This document shows, one piece after another, positions 31,987 to 40,270 of a DNA stretch of 47,011 nucleotides. Numbering within the stretch: the stretch's first letter is position 1; each line of letters begins with the position of its first letter. Source of the DNA: a virus. A program made the translations under genes and the position numbers. The notes under the pieces are model-generated. The model was given only the letters and a program-made list of their open reading frames with translations, did not search any database and was not told where the DNA came from. The stretch lies in the IMG/VR virus record IMGVR_UViG_3300035126_001491, positions 1 through 47,011 of that record; one strand, 5' to 3'.

Positions 31987-33504
31987 ATGACATTTGAGAC
32001 ATCAAACATATCGTTAAAAAACGACAAGGCTTGGCGGCTAATACAGAATGGTCACACTATAGGCGTATTCCAACTAGAGAGTGATCTCGGTAAGAAATGG
32101 TCTGCTACAATAAAGCCCTCTAATATAAATGAGCTTAGCGCCGTAATATCATTGATAAGACCTGCGTGCCTAGAATCTGGAATGACCGAGACTTATTCAA
32201 AGGTAAAAAGTGGATTAATTGAGAAGCCAGATTACAATGATGAGTCTGTTAATTCGATACTGTCCCCAACAATGGGTGTTCTTATATATCAAGAACAGCT
32301 GATGAAATTTGGTGGCGAAATAGCTTGGAGGGATCTTCCATACCTTGATAGACTTGTGATTGTTGATAAGCTTAGAAAAGGCATTGGTAAGAAGGATCAA
32401 AAAATAATTATTGATCTTAGGGACAAATTCATAGCAGGATGTCTTAAGAACGGTAGATCAAAAGAAATGGCTGAAAAGCTTTTTTCTCTTATCGAAGGCG
32501 CTGGTAGATATGCTTTTAACGATGCTCATGCTAAAAAATATGCGCTTTGGGCTTACAAAACAGCCTACGTAAAAGCAAACTTTCCGCTTGAATTTTATTG
32601 CGTCTATCTAACCTACAGCAAAGGTAAACAGAAGCCTAGAGAGGAGATAGAGGATTTGATAAACGAGGCTAAGATGCTTGGTATAAGTATAGAAAAACCT
32701 TCTGTTTCAAAGTCAAATTTTGACTTCTCAATAAAAGAGGGCGTCATTCATTATGGTCTATCTCACATAAAACAGGTTGGTGAATCTGACGCCGAACTGA
32801 TAGAATCTATTAGACCAGCTAGTTTTACTAGTTTACTTATCACACACTTCGCGTCTTCAGAAAAAATAAGATCACTAGCCCTAGAAAGCCTTATAAATTG
32901 TGGGGCTTGCGATGAATACGGACTATCTAGATCGTGCATGCTATCTGTCTACAACATGCTTAAGCAATTAACTCAAAAAGAGATCGAGTTTATTTTCTCA
33001 AAAATAAATTCAGAAAGCGGAGTTCTAGATTTGATTGAGGCTGTTAAAAAATGTTCTGTTGAACAATGCGTAAAGAAAAGAAAAGACATAGTTATGTCAG
33101 AAGCTTTGTCAATTGACATAAAGTCTAGCGACTCTGCAGTGATAAAAAATTCTGTTGAAAAAGATCTTCTTGGAATAGCCTTTAGTTATGATTACAATGT
33201 AAATGTCGAAGACGACTGGAGTTGCAAGGAGTGTTTCAATAAAATGCGTGTCAACAAAAACATGATTGCGAATCTGACTGTAAAAATAAACGATATCAAG
33301 ATTACAAAAACAAAAAAGGGCAAAGATCCTGGCAAGGATATGTGCCAACTTTCTATTGCAGACAACACTGGTTTTATAAACGTGGTTTGCTTCCCCGACA
33401 CATACGAGAAATTTAAAAACTCTATAGCGGTTGGTTCATACTACTCCGTAGTGCTTAAGGGAACTGGATTCGGTTGGTCTGTAAATTCAATTAAAAACGT
33501 ATAA
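31987..33504 (+). CDS. dnaE: DNA polymerase III alpha, C-terminal half (fingers, HhH region, OB fold)
   Basis: The second half of the split DnaE, 505 residues. It begins within the palm-fingers linker (ISLKNDKAWRLIQNGHTIGVFQLES; in intact DnaE IPLDD...GVFQLES). It continues through IRPACLESGM (RPGPLxSGM), MGVLIYQEQLMKF, DKLRKGIGKKD and AGRYAFNDAHAKKYALWAYKTAYVKANFP. It ends in an OB fold (about 420-505; TVKINDIKITKTKKGKDPG, IADNTGFINVVCFP). Lengths sum to 1127, close to E. coli DnaE (1160), so nothing large is missing. No PHP or catalytic Asp residues are here. A clamp-binding motif is not obvious. Confidence 0.92.
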   Translation: MTFETSNISLKNDKAWRLIQNGHTIGVFQLESDLGKKWSATIKPSNINELSAVISLIRPACLESGMTETYSKVKSGLIEKPDYNDESVNSILSPTMGVLIYQEQLMKFGGEIAWRDLPYLDRLVIVDKLRKGIGKKDQKIIIDLRDKFIAGCLKNGRSKEMAEKLFSLIEGAGRYAFNDAHAKKYALWAYKTAYVKANFPLEFYCVYLTYSKGKQKPREEIEDLINEAKMLGISIEKPSVSKSNFDFSIKEGVIHYGLSHIKQVGESDAELIESIRPASFTSLLITHFASSEKIRSLALESLINCGACDEYGLSRSCMLSVYNMLKQLTQKEIEFIFSKINSESGVLDLIEAVKKCSVEQCVKKRKDIVMSEALSIDIKSSDSAVIKNSVEKDLLGIAFSYDYNVNVEDDWSCKECFNKMRVNKNMIANLTVKINDIKITKTKKGKDPGKDMCQLSIADNTGFINVVCFPDTYEKFKNSIAVGSYYSVVLKGTGFGWSVNSIKNV

Positions 33505-33521
33505 AAAACTTTTAGGCTTAC

Positions 33522-33527
33522 TATAAT
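33522..33527 (+). promoter_or_regulatory. Probable -10 box (TATAAT) for ssb
   Basis: A perfect TATAAT in the 40-nt gap before ssb, 17 nt ahead of the ATG, with a GAGG ribosome site between. Unlike the boxes before 11529 and 12548, there is room here for a short leader. A -35 hexamer is not evident. It would allow extra expression of SSB. Confidence 0.5.
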
Positions 33528-33544
33528 CTTTCACGAGGTAAAAC

Positions 33545-33970
33545 ATGGCAAATTACAATAAAGTTATTCTTGCAGCAAACTTAGTTTCAGATCCAGAGCT
33601 TAAGAACGTTGGAGACTCCAATGTTGTTAGATTTAGAGTGGCTATTAATAGAAAGTTCACGACTAAGTCTGGCGAAAAGAAAGAAGAAAGCACATACATT
33701 GATTGCGAGATGTGGGGTGCTAGAGCTAGTGTCATTTCTGAGTATATGACAAAAGGCGACCCAATTCTTATTGACGGAATTCTAAAACAAGAGAATTGGG
33801 AAACAAAGGATGGAGAAAAGCGAAGCAAGCACATCATAAGCATTCAGGATTTTGAGTTTATGAGCAATAAGAAGACTGCCGCAACAAGTTCGTCTTCTAA
33901 CCCTGTAGTAAAAGAGAATAAGCGGCCAACAAGAGAAGCAGTAGCGCAGCTAGAAGATATTCCATTCTGA
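33545..33970 (+). CDS. ssb: Single-stranded DNA-binding protein
   Basis: A 141-residue bacterial-type SSB. The OB fold runs NKVILAANLVSDPELK, VVRFRVAINRKFT, TYIDCEMWGARASVISEYM, GDPILIDGILKQENWETKDG and HIISIQDFEFM. A Pro/Ser-rich linker leads to the acidic tip EDIPF (137-141), the canonical docking peptide for replication and repair proteins. It lies after the polymerase C-terminal half with its own likely promoter and a GAGG ribosome site. Confidence 0.93.
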   Translation: MANYNKVILAANLVSDPELKNVGDSNVVRFRVAINRKFTTKSGEKKEESTYIDCEMWGARASVISEYMTKGDPILIDGILKQENWETKDGEKRSKHIISIQDFEFMSNKKTAATSSSSNPVVKENKRPTREAVAQLEDIPF

Positions 33971-34164
33971 TGAGCGAAGTAAAACTAGAAAAATTTTTAG
34001 AATTTTTAAGATCTCAGGGGCTGTTGAAAAATACGGCCCCTGATAACATGGAAATAATAAAGCAATATGCAAATCACGCAACAGCAGGACAACATAAAAG
34101 AGTTTTACCAGGGTACGAAGGATTCACACAAGGATCGAAAAAAGCGGGTCCTACTAATAGGTGA
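33970..34164 (+). CDS. Hypothetical small protein
   Basis: A 64-residue protein, starting in a TGATG overlap with ssb. The N-terminus (KLEKFLEFLRSQGLLKN) is a short helix pair. The last third overlaps the next glycosyltransferase frame by 98 nt and looks non-conserved. It is probably real because it fills the space and is coupled, but function is unknown. Confidence 0.35.
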   Translation: MSEVKLEKFLEFLRSQGLLKNTAPDNMEIIKQYANHATAGQHKRVLPGYEGFTQGSKKAGPTNR

Positions 34165-35785
34165 ATTTAGTCAATTAAATACTGGCTTCGCTGTTATGGC
34201 GAACGATCTATTGAAAGAGCTTCACGCTAGTGGAAAATACGAAGTTGCTGAGATTGCTTCGTATATTCAAGATGACGACGCTAGAATAGCAGGCCTTCCT
34301 TGGAAGGTTTATCCTGTAATTCCAACAAACCCTCAAGATAGAGAAAACTATAATAATAATTATAGGACTGCGCAGTTTGGTTCTTTGGTTTTTGATAGAG
34401 CCGTGCTTGACTTTAAGCCAGATATCGTTTTCTCATTCAGAGATTTTTGGCACGATGAGTGGATTACAAAATCTCCGTCTAGATATCTATTCAACTACGT
34501 ATGGTCTGCATGTGTTGATTCTGAACCACCAAAGTTAGAGTGGATAGGTGTTTATTCTAGCGTAGATATGATGTCTTCATATACAAATTGGGGCCTTTCT
34601 GTTCTAAAGGAATACTCTGGAAGAAAAATTAGAACAGCAAATGTAAACACAATGCCTGGTGTAGATAGGGATATATTTAAAAAATCTGATAAAAGCTTAG
34701 CCAGAATGAAGCTAGGTCTAAAAGATGATATAAACATCGTTTTGACTGTAATGAGAAATCAACCTAGAAAGCTTTTTCCAGACTTGATGTACGCATTTTC
34801 AAAGGCCTTAGACGATTGGAAAAATGCAGGTAGAGATGATATAGCTGAGAAGACTTATCTGTATCTCCATACTAGTTACCCAGATGTTGGCTTTGATATC
34901 GGAAAAGACATTATAAAGTATAAGCTTGGATCAAAGGTTGTTATGACTTACTGCTGTGAATACTGTAAGTCATTCTTTGCTTCATTCTTTAACGGGGAGG
35001 TCTGTACTTGTAATAACTGCGGAAATTTCACCGCTCACGCTCCAAATACCGTTTTAGGTTTATCTAGACAAGATTTAGCTACAATATATAATTGCGCCGA
35101 TCTTTACTGTCAACTCAGTGTGGCTGGCGCCTTAGAGATCCCTCTAATAGAAGCTAAGGCTTGTGGCGTACCTACTATTTCTACAGAGTACGCTGCAATG
35201 AAGGAAGTAAGCTCTTTAGGCGGATCTTATGCTGAAATTCCAGTCGCTTATTGGAGAGAGGAGTCTACCAATGAAACTGGTCAAATACGAGCAATGCCAG
35301 ATCCAGATTATTGTGGAGAAAAGATATTTTCTTTCTTCCAAGAGTCTTCGGAGTTTAGAGATTATATCTCAAATGAAGCTTTAGAAACCGTAAATACCTA
35401 CCATAAAAATCATACAACTTATGAAAAATGGGATCATATTTTTGAATCAATGCCAAAACTACCAGATGCTAGATGGTATTTGGAACCAAATATTATCGAT
35501 ACATCTAGAATTGAAATTGATTCTATAAACAACGATGAAGATTTTATTGATTATTTAATAATGAATTTTTCACCACCAAAATCTTCTCTTAAGTCGTTTG
35601 CTGGAAGAAAAGAGTTTCACACAATGCTAAAAAGCAGAGTCAAGAACTCACAAGAAAGATTTTCTGGAAATGATATAGCTGATATGATTAAAGGTATTGC
35701 TAATCAATTCAATATATTTGAACAATACAGATATAAAATTTGTAATAATATCTTAGAGCAACCAAAGAGGTTTGAAATAGTATGA
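34067..35785 (+). CDS. GT4-like glycosyltransferase with embedded zinc ribbon
   Basis: A 572-residue protein. The GT-B N-domain starts RVLLIGEFSQLNTGFAVMANDLLKEL (about 27-51). The C-domain has NIVLTVMRNQPRKLFPDLMYAF and SVAGALEIPLIEAKACGVPTI (E362 as the nucleotide-sugar Glu). Between them, residues 295-320 (YCCEYCKS...CTCNNCGNF) form a CxxC...CxxC zinc ribbon, not usual in GT4 enzymes. A further 150-residue helical C-terminal extension has no recognised match. The ATG at 34067 overlaps the previous gene by 98 nt and no better in-frame start is seen. First gene of the glycosyltransferase cassette. Confidence 0.72.
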   Translation: MQITQQQDNIKEFYQGTKDSHKDRKKRVLLIGEFSQLNTGFAVMANDLLKELHASGKYEVAEIASYIQDDDARIAGLPWKVYPVIPTNPQDRENYNNNYRTAQFGSLVFDRAVLDFKPDIVFSFRDFWHDEWITKSPSRYLFNYVWSACVDSEPPKLEWIGVYSSVDMMSSYTNWGLSVLKEYSGRKIRTANVNTMPGVDRDIFKKSDKSLARMKLGLKDDINIVLTVMRNQPRKLFPDLMYAFSKALDDWKNAGRDDIAEKTYLYLHTSYPDVGFDIGKDIIKYKLGSKVVMTYCCEYCKSFFASFFNGEVCTCNNCGNFTAHAPNTVLGLSRQDLATIYNCADLYCQLSVAGALEIPLIEAKACGVPTISTEYAAMKEVSSLGGSYAEIPVAYWREESTNETGQIRAMPDPDYCGEKIFSFFQESSEFRDYISNEALETVNTYHKNHTTYEKWDHIFESMPKLPDARWYLEPNIIDTSRIEIDSINNDEDFIDYLIMNFSPPKSSLKSFAGRKEFHTMLKSRVKNSQERFSGNDIADMIKGIANQFNIFEQYRYKICNNILEQPKRFEIV

Positions 35786-36879
35786 AAATAGCCTATATAT
35801 CCGTATATAAAGACGGCACTGGTTATGGCAATGCCGCATTATCTATGATAGAGTCGATAAGTAAGGCTGGACATGATGTTGTTCCAATCTGGGTAACTTT
35901 AAATAAGACTCCATTTAAAAATAGTGATTTTGTTTCTAAATTGGAGAATAATAATTTAGACGATTGTGATATCGTAATACAACAATGTTTACCAGATATG
36001 TTTGTTAGAATATCTGGAGTAAAAAACATAGGCTATTTCTTCTGGGAAACTGATAGTTTTAATTCTTCTGGATGGAAATCTGGATGCGAGTTGATGGACG
36101 AGATTTGGGTCACAACTGAAGAACAGTTTTTAGCTTGTGTCAATTCAGGTGTTGATAAATTAAAAATAAAAATAGTAGACCAACCAAAGGAAAAACCAAA
36201 AACAAGCAACTCTTTGTTTGATCTTGGAAAAGAAGTTAAAAATACATATAAATTTTATACAGTATCTGATTACTCAAATAAAAAGAATGTAAACGCACTT
36301 ATACATGGGTTCCTTACAGAATTTTCTGTTCACGATAATGTTTCTTTAGTTATAAAGAGCTATGTCAGCGGTAAAAGTAAATCAGAATCATCCGCTTACA
36401 TAAAAAACGTAGTATCTGAGCTTAAAAAGCAAATAGGTAAGCGCGAGCAACTTTATCCCAAAATAGTTTTGATAACTGAAATGCTTTCTGATGACGATCT
36501 TTGTAGTCTAGAAGATACTTGTGATTGTTTTGTGTCTATGTCTAGAGGTGAAGGGGAAGGCTTACCGCTTTGCTCTGCTGCCATGCGAGGTAAGCCAGTG
36601 ATAGCTCCCAAAATATCTGGAATAAAGAAAAACTTTTTATACCAAGACATTTTAATATCTTCATTCACTCCTAAAAAGGTTTTTGGAATGAATTCGGATC
36701 CTTACTACAATTGGCAAGAAAACTGGCTAGACCCATCTACAACCGAACTATGTGAAAAAATGAGGTTTGTTTTAGACAATCCTGAATTAGTTAAAAACAT
36801 AGTTGAAGAAAATAGAAAATTTCTAGAGGACAATTTTAGCATAGAAGCTTGTGCTAAAAAAATGGAGGCCTTGATATGA
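35782..36879 (+). CDS. GT4-type glycosyltransferase
   Basis: A 365-residue GT-B enzyme. The N-terminus KIAYISVYKDGTGYGNAALSMIESISKAGHDV has the Gly-rich acceptor loop. The middle has NIGYFFWETDSFNSSGW, typical of glycosyltransferases acting with a neighbouring partner. The C-terminus has MSRGEGEGLPLCSAAMRGKPVIAPKISG, matching the E-x-E nucleotide-sugar site, though the second Glu of E-x7-E appears as Ser/Ala. It overlaps both neighbouring glycosyltransferase genes by 4 nt (ATGA), so the three are made together. Confidence 0.7.
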   Translation: MKIAYISVYKDGTGYGNAALSMIESISKAGHDVVPIWVTLNKTPFKNSDFVSKLENNNLDDCDIVIQQCLPDMFVRISGVKNIGYFFWETDSFNSSGWKSGCELMDEIWVTTEEQFLACVNSGVDKLKIKIVDQPKEKPKTSNSLFDLGKEVKNTYKFYTVSDYSNKKNVNALIHGFLTEFSVHDNVSLVIKSYVSGKSKSESSAYIKNVVSELKKQIGKREQLYPKIVLITEMLSDDDLCSLEDTCDCFVSMSRGEGEGLPLCSAAMRGKPVIAPKISGIKKNFLYQDILISSFTPKKVFGMNSDPYYNWQENWLDPSTTELCEKMRFVLDNPELVKNIVEENRKFLEDNFSIEACAKKMEALI

Positions 36880-37895
36880 ATCCAGTATTGTTTGTTTCAA
36901 ATAAAATAAATAGAAAATCTAAAGAGAAATACGATATATTAACATTCTCTACACACGAAGCTTATCAAGAGGCGATGGCTAGAACTGGCCATAACTTCTT
37001 CTTGCTTGAGATGCCAGGATCTAAGAAATGGAATGAAGAGTTTAGAAAGCTTCCTAAGAACTGCGTTATAGTTACCGATTTTGAAAAAATACCATCCTCG
37101 ATAGATTTTATAATCTCACAAGAGAGATATTCTCAAATACAAAACTCAAAAAACCTAGCCAATGCTCTTAGACTTCCTTTGATACATATAGATCATGTTG
37201 AGCCTATTAATAATCCAGCCTTGCTAGAGACGATTAATATAAAAGCAGATTTAAATGTCTGTATAACAGAACACAACAAAGAAAGCTGGAAAAACAAAGA
37301 CGCTATAGTCATAAATCACGGAATAGATACTAATGTCTTTTCTGGATGGAAACCAAACGGTAGCAAAGAGGTTGTGTACACCGTAAACTATCTAAGAGAT
37401 AGAGATTTCTTTTGTGGTCATTTTGAATGGGAATATGTTAAAAACAAAGCAACGTCTATAGACCCAAAAATCAAATTTACTCTTATTGGAGATAATCCCG
37501 GAATAAGCAGGCCTATATCAGATCCAAATAAAATTGCAGAAAAAATTAAAAATTCTGCGTGCTATATAAACACCTCAAAATTTTCTCCTGTTCCAATGTC
37601 TCTTCTTGAGGCTATGTCTTGCGGGGCGCCTATAGTTTCGACTAGATATCAAGAGGTTGCTAAGATATTAAATGAAGAAAACTCTGTTTCATCGAATGAC
37701 TTAGATGTTTTGGCTGAAGCGGTTGTTAAAATTTGCAATAATGAGGAAGGATTTGAAAGCATTGGCTCAAACGCTAGAAGGTTTATTGAATCCAACTATT
37801 CTATGGAAACTTTTGTTCATAATTGGAACTCAATATTTAATAAGGCCTATAATCAAAGACTAGGAACTGTAAATGAAATATTTTATATCAAATAA
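36876..37895 (+). CDS. GT4-type glycosyltransferase
   Basis: A 339-residue GT-B enzyme. The C-terminal half shows VYTVNYLRDRDFF, IKFTLIGDNPG and INTSKFSPVPMSLLEAMSCGAPIVSTRYQEV, the GT4 donor-site pattern (the Glu of LLEAMSCG kept). The N-terminal half resembles the neighbours less and has DFIISQERYSQIQ and LPLIHIDHVEP. It probably acts on the same glycan or DNA-linked sugar chain as the adjacent enzymes. It overlaps the previous gene by ATGA and the next by 23 nt. Confidence 0.7.
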   Translation: MNPVLFVSNKINRKSKEKYDILTFSTHEAYQEAMARTGHNFFLLEMPGSKKWNEEFRKLPKNCVIVTDFEKIPSSIDFIISQERYSQIQNSKNLANALRLPLIHIDHVEPINNPALLETINIKADLNVCITEHNKESWKNKDAIVINHGIDTNVFSGWKPNGSKEVVYTVNYLRDRDFFCGHFEWEYVKNKATSIDPKIKFTLIGDNPGISRPISDPNKIAEKIKNSACYINTSKFSPVPMSLLEAMSCGAPIVSTRYQEVAKILNEENSVSSNDLDVLAEAVVKICNNEEGFESIGSNARRFIESNYSMETFVHNWNSIFNKAYNQRLGTVNEIFYIK

Positions 37896-38280
37896 AGAAT
37901 CAGAACATTTAAACTTTACAAAATTAACCGAGCAGGAATTTTTAGAAACAGTCGATACCGCAATAGATGAACTCTATATATATCCTGGAACTTTTGAAAC
38001 TTCTGAGGCGCCAGAGGCGTTGCTTGCAAAAATTAACATGCACTGTAAAAAAGACTCGAAAATAACAATTGGTTTTATAAATATTTATCAAGTTTTTGTA
38101 AATGTTGCAAATCATAAAATAGATCTAGGTATAGGTCACGCTACCTGTAAGTCGATAAAAAACGCATTTAATGTTCAAGCCGCCCATAATTTTATTTTGT
38201 CTGCAGGTCTAGATGTTTCTAAGGTTTATCTAGAGGACGGATGTTCTATAATAAAGGTTGAATGCAATGTCAAATCCTGA
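37873..38280 (+). CDS. Hypothetical protein in glycosyltransferase cassette
   Basis: A 135-residue protein, not recognised. Features such as DELYIYPGTFETSEAPEALL, SKITIGFINIY and AHNFILSAGLDVSKVYLEDG recall the C-terminal half of a Rossmann methyltransferase. The SAM-binding motif I is absent, so it may be a degenerate or partner subunit. It overlaps the glycosyltransferases on both sides, and coexpression is evident. Confidence 0.45.
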   Translation: MKYFISNKESEHLNFTKLTEQEFLETVDTAIDELYIYPGTFETSEAPEALLAKINMHCKKDSKITIGFINIYQVFVNVANHKIDLGIGHATCKSIKNAFNVQAAHNFILSAGLDVSKVYLEDGCSIIKVECNVKS

Positions 38281-38974
38281 AGTGTCTGTAGTAATAACTA
38301 CATATAATGAAGAGAATTTTATAGAAAAAGCTATCAAAAGTGTTTTGAACCAAACTCTGCCAAAAAACATGTATGAACTGATAGTTATAGACGACGGTGG
38401 CGTAGATTCAACTCAGGACATTATTTCTAATCTTCAGTCAAAAACAGACTTTGAAATAAAGTATACAAAGAAAAATAATGGCGGAACGGCTTCTGCTAGA
38501 AATCTTGGTGTAAGCAAATCTTCTGCACCATTCATATCTTTCTTAGATGGAGATGATTTTTATGATCCAAGAAAACTTGAAGAATCTTTAAAGTTTATGC
38601 GAAAAGGTGATAGCGTTGGTATTGTTTATAGCGACTATATAGAACGTTATCCAGACAGAGCGCAACTAAGATTAAAGATGAATTTTGATAGAGAGCTTCT
38701 ATTCAAAGAATGTATTGTATCAACCAATTCGATGGTTAGAAGAAGTGCTATTGAAAGAGTTGGAGGCTTTGATGAATCTTTTAGATATATAGAAGATTAC
38801 GATCTTTGGTGCAGAATAATCCTATCTGGCTATTTTGCACTAAGAGTTCCAATTCCATTATTTACATACAATAACCACAAAGCAAGTAAAACTAATTCAA
38901 CGAATGTAGAAAAGATAAATCCAGAATGGGAAACTATATATGGAAGGATCAAAAAAAATGAGTGGAAAATATAA
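38267..38974 (+). CDS. GT2-family glycosyltransferase
   Basis: A 235-residue GT-A enzyme. The ATG at 38267 is chosen (AAGG 9 nt upstream); a TTG at 38258 is less likely. EVSVVITTYNEENFIEKAIK opens the Rossmann-like fold. YELIVIDDGGVDSTQDII and NGGTASARNLG are donor-binding motifs, DGDDFYDP (94-101) is the metal-binding DxD region, and GGFDESFRYIEDYDLWCRI holds the catalytic-base ED motif of GT2. It uses a nucleotide-activated sugar, and the acceptor is unknown. The next gene overlaps its end by 17 nt. Confidence 0.85.
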   Translation: MSNPEVSVVITTYNEENFIEKAIKSVLNQTLPKNMYELIVIDDGGVDSTQDIISNLQSKTDFEIKYTKKNNGGTASARNLGVSKSSAPFISFLDGDDFYDPRKLEESLKFMRKGDSVGIVYSDYIERYPDRAQLRLKMNFDRELLFKECIVSTNSMVRRSAIERVGGFDESFRYIEDYDLWCRIILSGYFALRVPIPLFTYNNHKASKTNSTNVEKINPEWETIYGRIKKNEWKI

Positions 38975-39476
38975 CCAGGATCCGATAAAAGAAACGTTTT
39001 TATTAGGAACTAGATTCCCAAATAGAAAATCAATTGCTATATGCATGGATTCGGTTAGGAGTCAAGAGTACTACGAAATAGTAAGCGCTCTATACAAGAA
39101 GAATACATATGATTACGATTATATGATATTTACATCTGATAATAATTCACCAGCTCTTGTGAATCCTTGCGCTTTATATTATTACAATTATATAGAGCAC
39201 TATAGAGGTGATGCTTTAGCGTTGACAATAAGATCTGCTATAAATCTAATGCAGTCTGGATGCATTTTAAATAAAAAGGTTTGGTATATTTCAGACATAA
39301 CTGGAATGAAAGAGATATCAAAATCTCTTCCAGCTATTTGCGATTTTTTTGATGAGATTGTTTTTGTAAATGAGCATATAAGAACAATTTTCCTTTCATT
39401 TTTCCCATTTTTAAATGAGTCTAAAACCTCGACCGACGAACTAGATATAATGCTTTTGGAGAAACGCTTCACATGA
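38958..39476 (+). CDS. Hypothetical protein, end of glycosyltransferase cassette
   Basis: A 172-residue protein. The ATG at 38958 has AAGGA 10 nt upstream; an in-frame ATG at 38940 is the alternative. It alternates strands and helices (RKSIAICMDSVRSQEYYEIV, YDYDYMIFTSDNNSP, KKVWYISDITGMKE, EIVFVNEHIRTIFL), like one Rossmann-type domain of a GT-B enzyme without the donor site. It may be an accessory or degenerate glycosyltransferase. Its stop overlaps the next ATG (ATGA). Confidence 0.45.
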   Translation: MSGKYNQDPIKETFLLGTRFPNRKSIAICMDSVRSQEYYEIVSALYKKNTYDYDYMIFTSDNNSPALVNPCALYYYNYIEHYRGDALALTIRSAINLMQSGCILNKKVWYISDITGMKEISKSLPAICDFFDEIVFVNEHIRTIFLSFFPFLNESKTSTDELDIMLLEKRFT

Positions 39477-40270
39477 AGAAAGAAGAAATTATAAACGCAA
39501 TTGTAGAAAACAGTGATATGCTTTTGGATGATCTTAAGACTAAGAAGGTTTCTGAGCTTAAGGAAATTTATTCAGAAGTAACTAAGAACATAAAACCAAT
39601 TATTTGCGGAGTTTCAGAAACAGATCCGGGTTGGTCAGACTATGTTATGTCTAATTTTTCTGAAAACGAATTAAAAGATGGAATGCCTACTTGCGATGGG
39701 CTTAGAAGAGTTTTTAAGAAACTTATTGGTCAAATAATAAGCTGCTATATGGATGTGATAAAGGCCCCAACGCTTTCAGACCCGACAGCCACCGTATCTT
39801 GCAGTTTGACTTTTCAAAGATTCGGAAGCTCAAAGTCGTTTTCTATTGGGGATGTATTTGATGTTAATCCAGACAATACTCCTTGGCCCTATTGTAAGGC
39901 TAGCACCGCAACAGCGGCTACTAAAGCTGAAGCTAGAGCATTAAGAAAGGCGCTTGGATTAGTCAAGGTTTATTCTGCAGAAGAAATACAGGAAGGTATG
40001 GACGTTAACGATATATCAATGTCTTCATCTGACGGAAACAAAAATATCTCAGATAGCGCTAAGATAGCAATAAATACAATGTCAAATAGACTTGGTATAA
40101 AGCCTGTAAAGCTGTTTGCTATTATGGGGTTAGAGAAGCAAGACGTTTCGACATTGACGTATTCAGAGGGTCATGCTGTTCTTTCTAAGCTAAACTCCTT
40201 CACTAGAGGAGAAGCTAACGGCGGAGAATCCATACCACAAGAAATCAAATCATCGGAGATCATAATCTAA
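39473..40270 (+). CDS. Possible single-strand annealing protein (Rad52/Erf-like)
   Basis: A 265-residue protein. The segment CKASTATAATKAEARALRKALGLVKVY (about 134-160) is the T(R/K)AxxRALRxAL helix that marks Rad52-, Erf- and RecT-related annealing proteins. The region before it (TVSCSLTFQRFGSSKSFSIG) would be the beta sheet. The C-terminal part SDSAKIAINTMSNRLGIKPVKLFAIMG, with a second short helix pair, resembles their C-terminal domains. It would pair complementary single strands and complement RecA. The assignment rests on one motif and order, so it is tentative. It is followed by a coupled small gene. Confidence 0.5.
   Translation: MKKEEIINAIVENSDMLLDDLKTKKVSELKEIYSEVTKNIKPIICGVSETDPGWSDYVMSNFSENELKDGMPTCDGLRRVFKKLIGQIISCYMDVIKAPTLSDPTATVSCSLTFQRFGSSKSFSIGDVFDVNPDNTPWPYCKASTATAATKAEARALRKALGLVKVYSAEEIQEGMDVNDISMSSSDGNKNISDSAKIAINTMSNRLGIKPVKLFAIMGLEKQDVSTLTYSEGHAVLSKLNSFTRGEANGGESIPQEIKSSEIII

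Noticed and set aside
24489-33504. Split intein or programmed frameshift as the cause of the divided DnaE
   Set aside because: No intein-like blocks are present at the ends. The halves are 5.6 kb apart with genes on the other strand between, and the break is not at the cyanobacterial split-intein site.
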